From Actinokineospora enzanensis DSM 44649 (lineage in GTDB: Bacteria > Actinomycetota > Actinomycetes > Mycobacteriales > Pseudonocardiaceae), in assembly GCF_000374445.1 (NCBI RefSeq), contig NZ_KB894410.1, positions 124,001 through 188,000 of the forward strand: a stretch of 64,000 nt of DNA, in the 5' to 3' direction. The position numbers were made by a program, and so were the translations under genes. Position 1 is the stretch's first letter, and each line of letters opens with the position of its first letter. The notes beneath the pieces were generated by a model. That model was not told the DNA's origin and did not search any database. It saw only the letters and a program-made list of their open reading frames with translations. Positions 1 to 7,989 of this stretch are shown in pieces.

Positions 1-1058
1 CTGGTGAGTACTCGCGCCAACCCGGCCCACACCTGCTCGCTCGACTGATGCCGCCACGGGTTGAAGTTCGCGACAACCGGAGCGGACGGACCATCGGGCG
101 GTGACACCGGCGACACCGGGGGATCGCGCAGCAACCGGTAAGCCTCGCGAACCCGCAGTGGCCGGGCGTGCGGTGGGTCAACGGGCGCGGACCGCAGTTC
201 CTTATCCATAAGGTGCAGCAGCGTGCTCTTGCCCGACCCCCACGGACCCTCCACGGTGATCACCGTTGGCCCTTGGTCGTCTCCGTCGTGCATCGGCGCC
301 CGGAGCAGATCGGCGAGCACCGACACGAGGTGCCCGCGCCGCAACAGGTCTTCCTCGGCTCGCCGATCCCCGAAACCCCGCACCAGAACCGGCCCCGCGC
401 GCTCGGTGCCGTGATCGGCCGCCGCCGCGTTGACCGCGAAAGGCAGCGGCTCGGTTCCCCAGCTCAGCAGTTCCGGCTCGCTCCAGCCTTCCTCGGTCAT
501 GGTGGTGCCCGCGGCCGCCACGACATCGGGGAACGTCAGCAGCGGCGGACCACCGGGCACGCCCTTGGCCAACTGGGTGGCCAAGGCCAGGCTGAACGGG
601 CTGCCGCTGCTGGCGAGCAGGTGCCCGCTCGGCACGCCTTCGCATTCCAGGGATCCGCCATAGGAGGTCTCCAGCAGGAGGTAGACCTCCTTCACAGACT
701 GGCTGAGCAGGTGGACGATGAGTAGTTCGCCGGGCAACCAGGCAGGCGAACCCCCGGTCCCCACGATGCCCAACTGTTCGACGCCCTGGTGCAGACGCGA
801 CTGGCCGCAGAAGTGGATCAGGACTCGGTGCGCGCGCTCCGCCGCGGTCTCGACGGCGGAGAGCACCTCCGGCCAGTTCGGCTCGATCAGCGTCGTGAAC
901 CGGTCCGAGGTCAGGCCGCAGTGTGCCGACATCGCCTGGTAGAGCCGTCGCGGATGGTCGAGGGTCATCGGCGTCGGGCCCAGAGGGGAACCGGGCGCGA
1001 AGCCCGCCGCGATCAGCAGGACCCGGCTGTCCGGGGAGGCGAAGGCGAGGTCGGCCAA
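1..1058 (-). CDS. Degenerate caspase-like domain fused to a KAP P-loop NTPase (C-terminus beyond window)
   Basis: Read from TTG 1058 (AGG about 8 nt upstream), 352 codons stay open to the window edge, so the end is missing. Residues about 10-200 resemble a caspase (C14) fold: strand VLLIAAG at 13-19, IHFCGQS at 81-87 where active members have a GHG motif, and LLLETSYGG at 127-135 where they have DCCxSG or DSCHSG. The dyad His and Cys are therefore Gln86 and Ser132, which predicts a catalytically dead domain. Residues 240 onward are a KAP NTPase: Walker A GPWGSGKST at 271-279 and the family segment NFNPWRHQ at 331-338. KAP ATPases and caspase fusions are known in conflict and phage-exclusion systems (PifA for KAP). 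A sensor or signalling role is inferred. It lies 5 nt downstream of the YccF gene, so co-transcription is possible. The start is uncertain; the KAP call is firm. Confidence 0.75.
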   Translation of the reverse strand, partial: MADLAFASPDSRVLLIAAGFAPGSPLGPTPMTLDHPRRLYQAMSAHCGLTSDRFTTLIEPNWPEVLSAVETAAERAHRVLIHFCGQSRLHQGVEQLGIVGTGGSPAWLPGELLIVHLLSQSVKEVYLLLETSYGGSLECEGVPSGHLLASSGSPFSLALATQLAKGVPGGPPLLTFPDVVAAAGTTMTEEGWSEPELLSWGTEPLPFAVNAAAADHGTERAGPVLVRGFGDRRAEEDLLRRGHLVSVLADLLRAPMHDGDDQGPTVITVEGPWGSGKSTLLHLMDKELRSAPVDPPHARPLRVREAYRLLRDPPVSPVSPPDGPSAPVVANFNPWRHQSSEQVWAGLARVLT

Positions 1059-1063
1059 GCCTG

Positions 1064-1438
1064 CTACCTGATGGGGACGATGCGGGAGCCGAGTGGGACC
1101 AACGAGACCGGGATCATCTTGAAGTTGGCCACGCCCAGCGGGATGCCGATGATGGTGACGCAGAGCAGCAGCCCGGTGACGATGTGGCCGATGGTCAGCC
1201 ACCAGCCCGCGAAGATGATCCACAGCACGTTGCCGATGGCCGAGCCCGCGCCCGCGTCGCGGCGAGGTTCGATGGTGCGGCCGAAGGGCCAGAGGGCGTA
1301 GTTGGCGATGCGGAAGGACGCCAGGCCGAACGGGATGGTGATGATGAGGACGCAGCAGATGATGCCCGCGACGACGTAGCCGACGGCCATCCAGAAGCCG
1401 CAGAGGAAGAGCCAGATCACGTTCAGCAGCAGGCGCAC
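1064..1438 (-). CDS. YccF (DUF307) inner membrane protein
   Basis: A 124-residue, almost wholly hydrophobic protein starting at GTG 1438. It contains two similar halves: a long membrane segment followed by IPFGLASFRIANYALWPFG in the first half, and IIGIPLGVANFKMIPVSLVP in the second. This is the tandem YccF domain architecture at full length. The biochemical function of the family is unknown. The next gene on the same strand (caspase-like/KAP) starts 5 nt after the stop. From memory, YccF beside cspB matches M. tuberculosis Rv0870c-Rv0871. The ribosome binding site is weak. Confidence 0.85.
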   Translation of the reverse strand: MRLLLNVIWLFLCGFWMAVGYVVAGIICCVLIITIPFGLASFRIANYALWPFGRTIEPRRDAGAGSAIGNVLWIIFAGWWLTIGHIVTGLLLCVTIIGIPLGVANFKMIPVSLVPLGSRIVPIR

Positions 1439-1538
1439 GTCTTCAACTCTTACCGGAGCGCGGAAGTGAGGGTGTCAGGATCACCCGCTTCGCGACAGGA
1501 TGGTGACCGGGACCACATCGAGGGTGAGGGAGACGCGC

Positions 1539-3173
1539 ATGAGGGCCAGCTACTCGTCCGGGACCTCGGCGACGCCCCTGCTCGGCGACACCATCGGCGC
1601 CTGCCTGGACCGCGCGGTGGCCGAGCACGGCGACCAGGACGCGGTCGTCGACCGGGCGGCTGGCAGGCGCTGGACCTACCGCGAGTTCGACGCCGAGGTG
1701 GCGGCGGTCGCGCATGGCCTGCTCGGGCTCGGGGTGGGCAAGGGGGACCGGGTCGGGATCTGGGCGCCGAACTGTGCGGAGTGGACCATCGTCCAGTTCG
1801 CCACGGCGCGGGTCGGCGCGGTCCTGGTCAACATCAACCCCGCCTACCGCACGCACGAGCTGCGGTTCGTGCTCGACCAGGCCGGTATCCGGACCCTGGT
1901 CGCCGCGCCCGGCTTCAAGGACGCCGACTACGCGGCCATGATCGAGGAGGTGCGGCCCGCCTGCGCCGCGCTGCACGATGTGATCCTCATCGGCCGGGAC
2001 TCCTGGCGGGACCTGGTTTCCGCCGAGCCGGTGCACGACCTCGCCGAGATCGGCCGGACGCTCTCACCGGACGACGCCATCAATATCCAGTACACCTCCG
2101 GAACCACCGGGTTTCCCAAGGGTGCGACGCTCTCCCACCACAACATCCTCAACAACGGCTATTTCGTCGGCGAGCTGTGCGGATACACCGAAATGGACCG
2201 CATCTGCGTCCCGGTACCTTTCTATCATTGCTTCGGGATGGTCATGGGGACCCTTGCGTCGGTGAGCCATGGCGCTTGTCTGGTGATCCCCGCTCCGGCA
2301 TTCGATCCGAAAGCATCATTGGCCGCAGTGGTCGAGGAGAAATGCACCTCGCTCTATGGCGTGCCGACGATGTTCATCGGCATGCTCGCCGAGCCGGGAA
2401 TCGACGAGCTGGACCTGGGTTCGCTGCGCACCGGGATCATGGCGGGCTCGCCGTGCCCGGTCGAGGTGATGAAGCAGGTGGTGCACCGGCTGGGCATGAC
2501 CGAGGTGACCATTTGCTACGGCATGACCGAGACCTCCCCGGTGTCCACCCAGACCCGCGCCGACGATGCGCTGGAACGGCGGGTGTCCACGGTCGGCCGG
2601 GTGCACCCGCACCTGGAGGTCAAGATCGTCGACCCGGACACCGGGCTGACCGTGCCGCGCGGGGAACCGGGTGAACTGTGCACTCGGGGTTATTCGGTGA
2701 TGCTCGGCTATTGGCACGAGCCGGACAAGACCGCCGAGGTCATCGACAGCGCGCGGTGGATGCACACCGGCGATGTGGCCGTCATGGACGAGGAGGGATA
2801 TCTCAACATCACCGGCCGGATCAAGGATGTCGTCATCCGGGGCGGCGAGAACATCTACCCGCGCGAGGTCGAGGAATTCCTCTACACCCACCCGGACATC
2901 CTCGATGCCCAGGTCATCGGCGTCCCCTCGGAGCGCTACGGCGAGGAGTTGATGGCGTGGATCCGGATGCGCGACGGCGCGGCCCCGCTGGACGCGACGG
3001 CGGTGCAGGAGTTCTGTGCAGGCAGGCTCGCCCGCTACAAGATCCCCCGCTACGTGCACGTGGTGGCCGAATTCCCGATGACCGTCACCGGCAAGGTACG
3101 CAAGGTCGAGATGCGCGCGGCCGCCGTCGACCTGCTCGGTTTGGCCGATATCGCGGCGACCAGGCACGCATAG
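1539..3173 (+). CDS. Fatty acyl-CoA synthetase (AMP-binding enzyme)
   Basis: A 544-residue member of the ANL superfamily, predicted to activate a fatty acid through an acyl-AMP to the CoA thioester. Visible motifs: P-loop YTSGTTGFPKG at about 185, YGMTETSP at about 327, the hinge and acyl-CoA segment GRIKDVVIRGGENIYPREVE near 426-445, and the C-terminal TVTGKVRK with catalytic Lys at about 519. Length and motifs match medium/long-chain acyl-CoA synthetases of the FadD/YngI type. ATG 1539 is preferred because GAGGGAG ends 6 nt upstream; ATG 1500 would add 13 unconserved residues. It is monocistronic on the plus strand. The stop codon overlaps a -10-like TAGACT that may serve the next gene. Chain-length preference cannot be read from sequence. 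Confidence 0.88.
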   Translation: MRASYSSGTSATPLLGDTIGACLDRAVAEHGDQDAVVDRAAGRRWTYREFDAEVAAVAHGLLGLGVGKGDRVGIWAPNCAEWTIVQFATARVGAVLVNINPAYRTHELRFVLDQAGIRTLVAAPGFKDADYAAMIEEVRPACAALHDVILIGRDSWRDLVSAEPVHDLAEIGRTLSPDDAINIQYTSGTTGFPKGATLSHHNILNNGYFVGELCGYTEMDRICVPVPFYHCFGMVMGTLASVSHGACLVIPAPAFDPKASLAAVVEEKCTSLYGVPTMFIGMLAEPGIDELDLGSLRTGIMAGSPCPVEVMKQVVHRLGMTEVTICYGMTETSPVSTQTRADDALERRVSTVGRVHPHLEVKIVDPDTGLTVPRGEPGELCTRGYSVMLGYWHEPDKTAEVIDSARWMHTGDVAVMDEEGYLNITGRIKDVVIRGGENIYPREVEEFLYTHPDILDAQVIGVPSERYGEELMAWIRMRDGAAPLDATAVQEFCAGRLARYKIPRYVHVVAEFPMTVTGKVRKVEMRAAAVDLLGLADIAATRHA

Positions 3174-3176
3174 ACT
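3171..3176 (+). promoter_or_regulatory. Possible -10 element for the HAD gene
   Basis: TAGACT fits the actinobacterial TANNNT -10 pattern and overlaps the TAG stop of the acyl-CoA synthetase. A start site near 3183 would give a leader of about 25 nt containing the G-run before ATG 3208. No clear -35 is seen. Confidence 0.3.
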
Positions 3177-3207
3177 GGCGTCCGGCGTCGTCGACTGGGG
3201 GTTGTGG

Positions 3208-3828
3208 ATGGGTGTGACGGTCGGTTTCGACCTGGACATGACGCTCATCGATCCGAGACCCGGCATGATCGCGGCGATGGACGCGCTGGCCGAGGAGACC
3301 GGGCTGGCCATCGACGGCGAGCATTTCGCGGCCAACCTTGGCCCGCCGCTTGACATGGTCTTCCGTGGTTTCGGTGTGCCGGAGTCGGAGTTATCCGACC
3401 TGGTCGCCCGGTTCCGTGCGCTGTATCCGACAGTTGTGATCCCGGTGACAGTCCCGCTACCGGGCGCGGTCGAGGCCCTTGAGGCGGTGCGCGCGGTCGG
3501 TGGCAAGACCGTGGTCGTCACCGGGAAGTACGGTCCGAACGCGGCCCGTCACCTCGCCCACTTCGGCTGGGAGGTCGACGACCTCGTCGGCGACCTGTGG
3601 TCCACGGCCAAGGCCGACGCCCTGCGCGCGCACGGCGCGTCCGTCTACGTCGGCGACCACATCGGCGACGTGCGCGGCGCGCTGGCCGCCGGGGCCATCG
3701 CGGTCGGCGTCACCAGCGGCCCGTGTTCCGCCGCGGAATTGGCAGGCGAGGGCGCGCACACGGTGTTGTCGAGCCTGGCGGAATTCCCCACCTGGTTGGC
3801 CGCGCACCTTTGCCGATCGGCCGGTTGA
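3208..3828 (+). CDS. HAD-superfamily hydrolase (phosphoglycolate-phosphatase-like)
   Basis: A 206-residue HAD phosphatase. Motif I is [10 protein letters not shown] near the N-terminus, with the first Asp the expected nucleophile and the second the acid/base. Motif II is VVVTGK with the Thr, and motif IV is [11 protein letters not shown] cap domain lies between motifs I and II, as in phosphoglycolate phosphatases and related nucleotidases. ATG 3208 follows a GGGGG run; TTG 3202 and GTG 3214 are alternatives. The substrate is unknown. It lies 34 nt after the acyl-CoA synthetase and is probably transcribed from its own promoter. Confidence 0.82.
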   Translation: MGVTVGFDLDMTLIDPRPGMIAAMDALAEETGLAIDGEHFAANLGPPLDMVFRGFGVPESELSDLVARFRALYPTVVIPVTVPLPGAVEALEAVRAVGGKTVVVTGKYGPNAARHLAHFGWEVDDLVGDLWSTAKADALRAHGASVYVGDHIGDVRGALAAGAIAVGVTSGPCSAAELAGEGAHTVLSSLAEFPTWLAAHLCRSAG

Positions 3829-3859
3829 TCCGTTTCCGACGGCCGGGGAAAATGGGTGG

Positions 3860-4051
3860 TCAGCGTCGGCGTACGACGTGGAAGATGCCCACCACCAGGC
3901 CGAGCGGAAGGGCCATGGTGGCCGCCCACAGCCAGGGGGCGTGCCGGTGGAACGCGCTCAACACGAAGATGGCGACAACCGCCAGCAAGCCGAGCGCGAA
4001 CAGCAGGAACGCGACGAACATCGTCCGGCTGCCGTGGGTTTGGGCGGTCAT
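3860..4051 (-). CDS. Small two-helix membrane protein, unknown function
   Basis: A 63-residue protein with two predicted membrane helices (about 11-33 and 38-60), a charged HRH turn between them and a C-terminal RRR, suggesting an N-in/C-in hairpin. It is convergent with the HAD gene, 31 nt from its end. No family is recognised. The reading frame continues upstream without a stop, but the hydrophobic composition starts only at the ATG at 4051. Its ribosome binding site is poor, so the call rests on composition. Confidence 0.5.
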   Translation of the reverse strand: MTAQTHGSRTMFVAFLLFALGLLAVVAIFVLSAFHRHAPWLWAATMALPLGLVVGIFHVVRRR

Positions 4052-4258
4052 GGGAACAGGATAGGCGTCCCATCCGTTTCGCAGTGCGCGGTGGTTGGCG
4101 GTAACGCTCGGGCAGGGCTGAGGCGACCTAACCGCCGGGCCAGGGTTTGGCCTAGGCTTGGGGGACGCGTCCCGGGTGTGCCCAGGGCGCGTTCGTCTTG
4201 CGCGGGCGGGTTTCCGCGGCGCGCGGACGGACTGGACGACAAGGGAACGGTGAGATCT

Positions 4259-4645
4259 GTGCCGACCGGCAAGGTCAAATGGTACGACTCGGAGAAGGGT
4301 TTCGGGTTCGTCACGCAGGACGGGGGCGAGGACGTCTACGTCCGCGCGTCCGCGTTGCCAGCGGGCGTGTCCGGGCTCAAGGCCGGGCAGCGCATCGAGT
4401 TCGGCGTGGCGGACGGGCGGCGTGGGCCGCAGGCGCTGTCGGTCCGGCTCGTGGACGCGCCGCCGTCGGTCGTCGAGGCGCGCAGGCGCCCGGCCGAGGA
4501 GCTGCACGGCCTGGTCGAGGACATGATCAAGATGCTGGAGTCGACCGTGCAGCCGGACCTGCAGCGCGGCCGATACCCGGACCGCAAGGTCACCAAGCGG
4601 ATCGCCGAGGTGGTCCGCGCGGTCGCCCGGGAGCTCGACCCGTAA
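4259..4645 (+). CDS. cspB: Cold-shock protein with C-terminal extension (CspB type)
   Basis: A 128-residue nucleic-acid-binding protein. The first about 65 residues are a cold-shock OB fold, with [17 protein letters not shown] carrying RNP1 (KGFGFV) and [10 protein letters not shown] carrying the RNP2-like strand. The remaining about 60 residues are a charged helical extension ([16 protein letters not shown], then YPDRK) shared with actinobacterial CspB of M. tuberculosis type. GTG 4259 gives the conserved N-terminus; in-frame GTG 4250, with AAGGG just upstream, is an alternative. Cold-shock proteins act as RNA chaperones. It is convergent with the DUF2771 lipoprotein gene, with 7 nt between the stops. 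Confidence 0.9.
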   Translation: MPTGKVKWYDSEKGFGFVTQDGGEDVYVRASALPAGVSGLKAGQRIEFGVADGRRGPQALSVRLVDAPPSVVEARRRPAEELHGLVEDMIKMLESTVQPDLQRGRYPDRKVTKRIAEVVRAVARELDP

Positions 4646-4652
4646 CCCCGGG

Positions 4653-5120
4653 TCAGGCCGGGTCCACCCGCAGTGCCCACCGGCCGAGCGGCAGCGGCTG
4701 GCCGTCGACGAAGGTGACCTTCTGCACCTCGACGGCCACCAGCTGGTCGTCGGCGCCCAGCGTGGCCAGGGTGAACGCGTGCTTGCGGCTGTTCGGCGCG
4801 ATGAACAGCCTGCTGCCCGCGGCCTGGAGGTTGCCGTCCCGGTCGAGGTAGGTGAAGGTCAGCCCCCAGGCGCTGTCGGCCAGCTCGCTGGGCACCGACA
4901 CCTGCACCGTCTTGCCCTTGCGCACGCGCAACGCCACCTCGGCGGCGTCGTCGCCGACGCAGCCCTTGCGGGCGGTGTCGATGCGGCAGTAGACCGTCGG
5001 CGCGGCGGCGGCGCTGGCACCGTCGGCGTAGAAGGTCACCTCGGGCGGCCCCGGTGCGGCGCAGCCCGCCACGACGATGGCGGCGGTGCAGGTCAGGGCA
5101 GCGGTCACGACTCGGCGCAC
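4653..5120 (-). CDS. DUF2771 lipoprotein
   Basis: A 155-residue exported protein. Its lipoprotein signal peptide is MRRVVTAALTCTAAIVVAGC, with lipobox VAGC and predicted lipidated Cys20. The mature part is a beta-rich domain with two Cys in YCRIDTARKGCVGDD that could form a disulfide. It matches the actinobacterial DUF2771 family in size and layout. The function is unknown. It starts 10 nt after the stop of the tailed MFS gene and is probably co-transcribed with it, as at Rv0875c-Rv0876c (from memory). Confidence 0.85.
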   Translation of the reverse strand: MRRVVTAALTCTAAIVVAGCAAPGPPEVTFYADGASAAAAPTVYCRIDTARKGCVGDDAAEVALRVRKGKTVQVSVPSELADSAWGLTFTYLDRDGNLQAAGSRLFIAPNSRKHAFTLATLGADDQLVAVEVQKVTFVDGQPLPLGRWALRVDPA

Positions 5121-5130
5121 GGCCAGAACC

Positions 5131-7083
5131 CTACGTCTCCTCGCGTGGCGGCCCGGCCGCGGGCCGGGGCCGGAAGCCGCGCGGCCGCATCGGCATCCGC
5201 GGTCCGCCGCCGGTCCGCTGTCCGGCGAACCCGGGGATGAGCGAGCCGCCGCCGCGGGAGAGCAGGGTCTGCACCAGGCCGACCGCCAGCATGATCGACA
5301 CCACCAGGAAGCCGACCCACCACACCGGCGGCAGCAGCACGCCGACCGCGCCGCCGAACACCCAGCCCAGCTGCAGCACCGTCTCCGAGCGGCCGAACGC
5401 CGACGCGCGCGACTCCTCGGGCAGGTCGTCCTGGATCACCGCGTCCAGGCTGTTCTTGGCCAGTGCGCTGGCCACCGCGCCGATCAAGCCGACCATGGTG
5501 GCGGCGAAGATCCCGCCGATGAGCGTGGCGACCACGGTCGTGGCCAGCGCGGCGATCACGCAGCCCAGCACGAGCTGTTCATGGTTGCCCACGTGCACCC
5601 GGGCGCCGACCGCGTTGCCCGCGAAGCTGCCCACCCCGGCCGCGCCCGCGATCAGCCCGAGCAGCAGCAGCTGCTGGAATGGCTCGGCCTCGTTCTGCGC
5701 GCGCACCGCGAACGCGGCGAACATCATCAGGAACCCGGTGAGCACCCGGATCGTGCCGTTGCCCCACAGCGACACCACCACGTGCCTGCCCATCGGCCTG
5801 CGCTTGGTGGTGGGGATCGGCATCCGGGCGCTGATCGAGGCGGGCACCTCGCCCTCGGTGACCTCCACCCAGGCCGGGATGCGCAGCGCCTGCACCGCGC
5901 CGACCACGCAGATCACCACGGTGAACCACAGCGCGCCGGGCGAGTCGAAGATCTTGGCGCAGCCTGCCGCGACCGCGCCGCCCGCCGCCCCCGCGCCGAG
6001 ACCGAACACCGTCAGCCGGGCGTTGGTCCTGGCCAGCGTGATCTCCGGGGGCAGCACGCGGGGCGTGATCGCGGCTTTCAGCACCGTGAACGACTTGGAC
6101 AGCACCATCTTGCCCAGCGCCGCCGGGTAGAGCATCCAGTCGTTGAAGTGCAGCGCCATGATCACGCACATCAGCGCCTGCCCGGCCGACACCGCGCACA
6201 TGGCCAGCCTGCGGCCCCGCTGCAACCGGTCCAGCATCGGCCCGATGACCGGCGCGAGCAGCGCGAACGGCGCCACCGTGATCAACAGGTAGAGCGCCAC
6301 CTTGCCCTTGCTCTCGCCGCTGGCTGCGGAGAAGAACAGCGTGTTCGCCAGCGCGACGGCCATCGCCGCGTCGCCCGCGTAGTTGAGCATCGTGGCGTAG
6401 GTGAGCGAGGTCAGCCCGGACTTGTCGGCGCCGTCGGCGTTGGCCGCCTTGCGGAACGCGGACATCGCCTGCGCGGTCAGCTGCTTGCTGCGCAGCGCGG
6501 CGACCCGGGTGACGGTCAGCTTCTTCGGGTAGTGGACCGCGGTCGCGGGCTCGCCGTCGCGGTAGTGGTCGATCTCGGTCGGGCGGTGCTCGGCGGGCCG
6601 CTCGGTGGGGTGCTCGCGGTAGACGTCCGGGTCGTGCCGGGTCTCGCCGCGCCTGCTGTCGTGGCCGCGGTGGTCCCGTTCGTCTCGAAAGTCCCGGTCA
6701 TCTCGGAATTCTCGGTAGTCCCGACGGTCGCGTTCGTCCCGATAGGGCCGGTCGTCGCGGTAGGCGCGGCCGTCCCGGTAGCGGTCACGTTCCGGCGAGG
6801 GGTAGTCGCGCGGGCTGCCGTAGCGGTCGGGGTCGCGGTCGCCGTACGTCTCGTAGGGCGGGTCGAAGTGCGTCGGCTGGTCGTACTCGTCCGGGGGGAG
6901 CGGGTCGCGCCTGCGCGGAGCGTGCGGCGGCATCGGGTTGCGCTGCGAGCTGGGCCGCGGCTGCGGCTCCGGCTCGCGCCAGCTCGGCTGCTGCACGCCT
7001 GCCCAGCCCCGCTTCGCCTTCCGGCCCGAGCGGCGGCCGGGTGGCGGTTGATCTGCGGGGTTCTGCCGAATCACGTCATCCAT
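5131..7083 (-). CDS. MFS-type membrane protein with long Arg/Asp-rich N-terminal tail
   Basis: A 650-residue protein. The first about 185 residues are disordered, first Pro-rich and then a dense run of RD, RDE and YRD repeats. About 12 hydrophobic segments follow from residue about 225 to 615, then a basic Pro/Arg-rich tail. The membrane part resembles actinobacterial MFS proteins of the Rv0876c kind. The transported molecule is unknown. ATG 7083 (DDVIRQNP) is preferred because an upstream start at 7176 would overlap the preceding gene by 43 nt; the ribosome binding site is weak for both. The tail is low-complexity with mixed charge, typical of condensate- or membrane-surface-associated regions (inference). 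Confidence 0.8.
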   Translation of the reverse strand: MDDVIRQNPADQPPPGRRSGRKAKRGWAGVQQPSWREPEPQPRPSSQRNPMPPHAPRRRDPLPPDEYDQPTHFDPPYETYGDRDPDRYGSPRDYPSPERDRYRDGRAYRDDRPYRDERDRRDYREFRDDRDFRDERDHRGHDSRRGETRHDPDVYREHPTERPAEHRPTEIDHYRDGEPATAVHYPKKLTVTRVAALRSKQLTAQAMSAFRKAANADGADKSGLTSLTYATMLNYAGDAAMAVALANTLFFSAASGESKGKVALYLLITVAPFALLAPVIGPMLDRLQRGRRLAMCAVSAGQALMCVIMALHFNDWMLYPAALGKMVLSKSFTVLKAAITPRVLPPEITLARTNARLTVFGLGAGAAGGAVAAGCAKIFDSPGALWFTVVICVVGAVQALRIPAWVEVTEGEVPASISARMPIPTTKRRPMGRHVVVSLWGNGTIRVLTGFLMMFAAFAVRAQNEAEPFQQLLLLGLIAGAAGVGSFAGNAVGARVHVGNHEQLVLGCVIAALATTVVATLIGGIFAATMVGLIGAVASALAKNSLDAVIQDDLPEESRASAFGRSETVLQLGWVFGGAVGVLLPPVWWVGFLVVSIMLAVGLVQTLLSRGGGSLIPGFAGQRTGGGPRMPMRPRGFRPRPAAGPPREET

Positions 7084-7133
7084 CCTGCCGTATCGGGCGG
7101 TGAACTGGGGGACATGGCGAGGACGGGGGTCGC

Positions 7134-7931
7134 TCAGGCGGCGGGGACGAACCGGATTCGGAACATCGTCGGCCACAGCTTGCCGGTGACGAGGAATTCA
7201 TCGGTGCCGGGGATGGCGGCGATACCGTTGAGGACGTCCGTGTGTTCGCGTTCATCCGGACGCAGTAGCCCACTCAGGTCAATCGACGCCGTGACCGCAC
7301 CCGTGGTGGGGTCGATGCGGACAATCCGGTCGGTCTGCCACACGTTCGCGTACACCGCGCCACCGGCGCACTCCAGCTCGTTCAGCTCCGTGACCGGGTT
7401 GCCGCCCTCCCGGACGTGCACCTCGCCGGTGGCCGCGAACGAGTCAGGGTCGCGGAAGGTGAGCTTGTCGGAGCCGTCGCTCATCACCAGCCTGCCGTCC
7501 GCGTGGCACAGGCCCCACCCTTCACCCGGATAGGTGACGCGGCGACGCTCGGCCAGCGTGGTCCGGTCGCGCTCGATGGCCACCCCGTTCTGCCAGGTGA
7601 TCTGCCAGATCCGGTCGTCGAGCACGGTGACGCCCTCGCCGAAGAAGTCGGCGGGCAGTGCGACGTGCCTGGTCACCGCGCCGGTCGCCGGGTCGACGGT
7701 GCGCATCTCGGACTTTCCGTCCAGGCCGGTGCCCTCGTAGAGGACGCCGTCCACCAGCTCCAGGCCCTGGGTGAACGCGGCCGGGTCGTGCGGGACGGTG
7801 GCCAGGACCTCGCCGCGCAGCGCGGTCACCCCCGGCGCTGTCGGCGCGGGCGCGCGGGTGGTCGCGGCCGTGCACCCCGACGCGGCCAGGCATACGGCGG
7901 TCAAGGTGACGGCGGTCAGGCGGGCGAGCAC
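7134..7931 (-). CDS. Glutaminyl-peptide cyclotransferase (bacterial/plant type), lipoprotein
   Basis: A 265-residue exported enzyme predicted to convert N-terminal Gln of peptides to pyroglutamate. A signal sequence ends in LAASGC, a plausible though not ideal lipobox. The rest is a beta-propeller of the glutamine cyclotransferase family (PF05096), with family segments FTQGLELVDGVLYEGTG, GEGVTVLDDRIWQITW and LNELECAGGAVYANVW. GTG 7931 was chosen because it begins the signal peptide; longer frames would run into the divergent DUF3027 gene. The MFS start lies 50 nt downstream on the same strand. Confidence 0.85.
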   Translation of the reverse strand: MLARLTAVTLTAVCLAASGCTAATTRAPAPTAPGVTALRGEVLATVPHDPAAFTQGLELVDGVLYEGTGLDGKSEMRTVDPATGAVTRHVALPADFFGEGVTVLDDRIWQITWQNGVAIERDRTTLAERRRVTYPGEGWGLCHADGRLVMSDGSDKLTFRDPDSFAATGEVHVREGGNPVTELNELECAGGAVYANVWQTDRIVRIDPTTGAVTASIDLSGLLRPDEREHTDVLNGIAAIPGTDEFLVTGKLWPTMFRIRFVPAA

Positions 7932-7989
7932 CGCACAAGCGTGGCACGGCTGTGTCACCCGCTCCGGGCGTGGGGCACAATCAGCCGTG

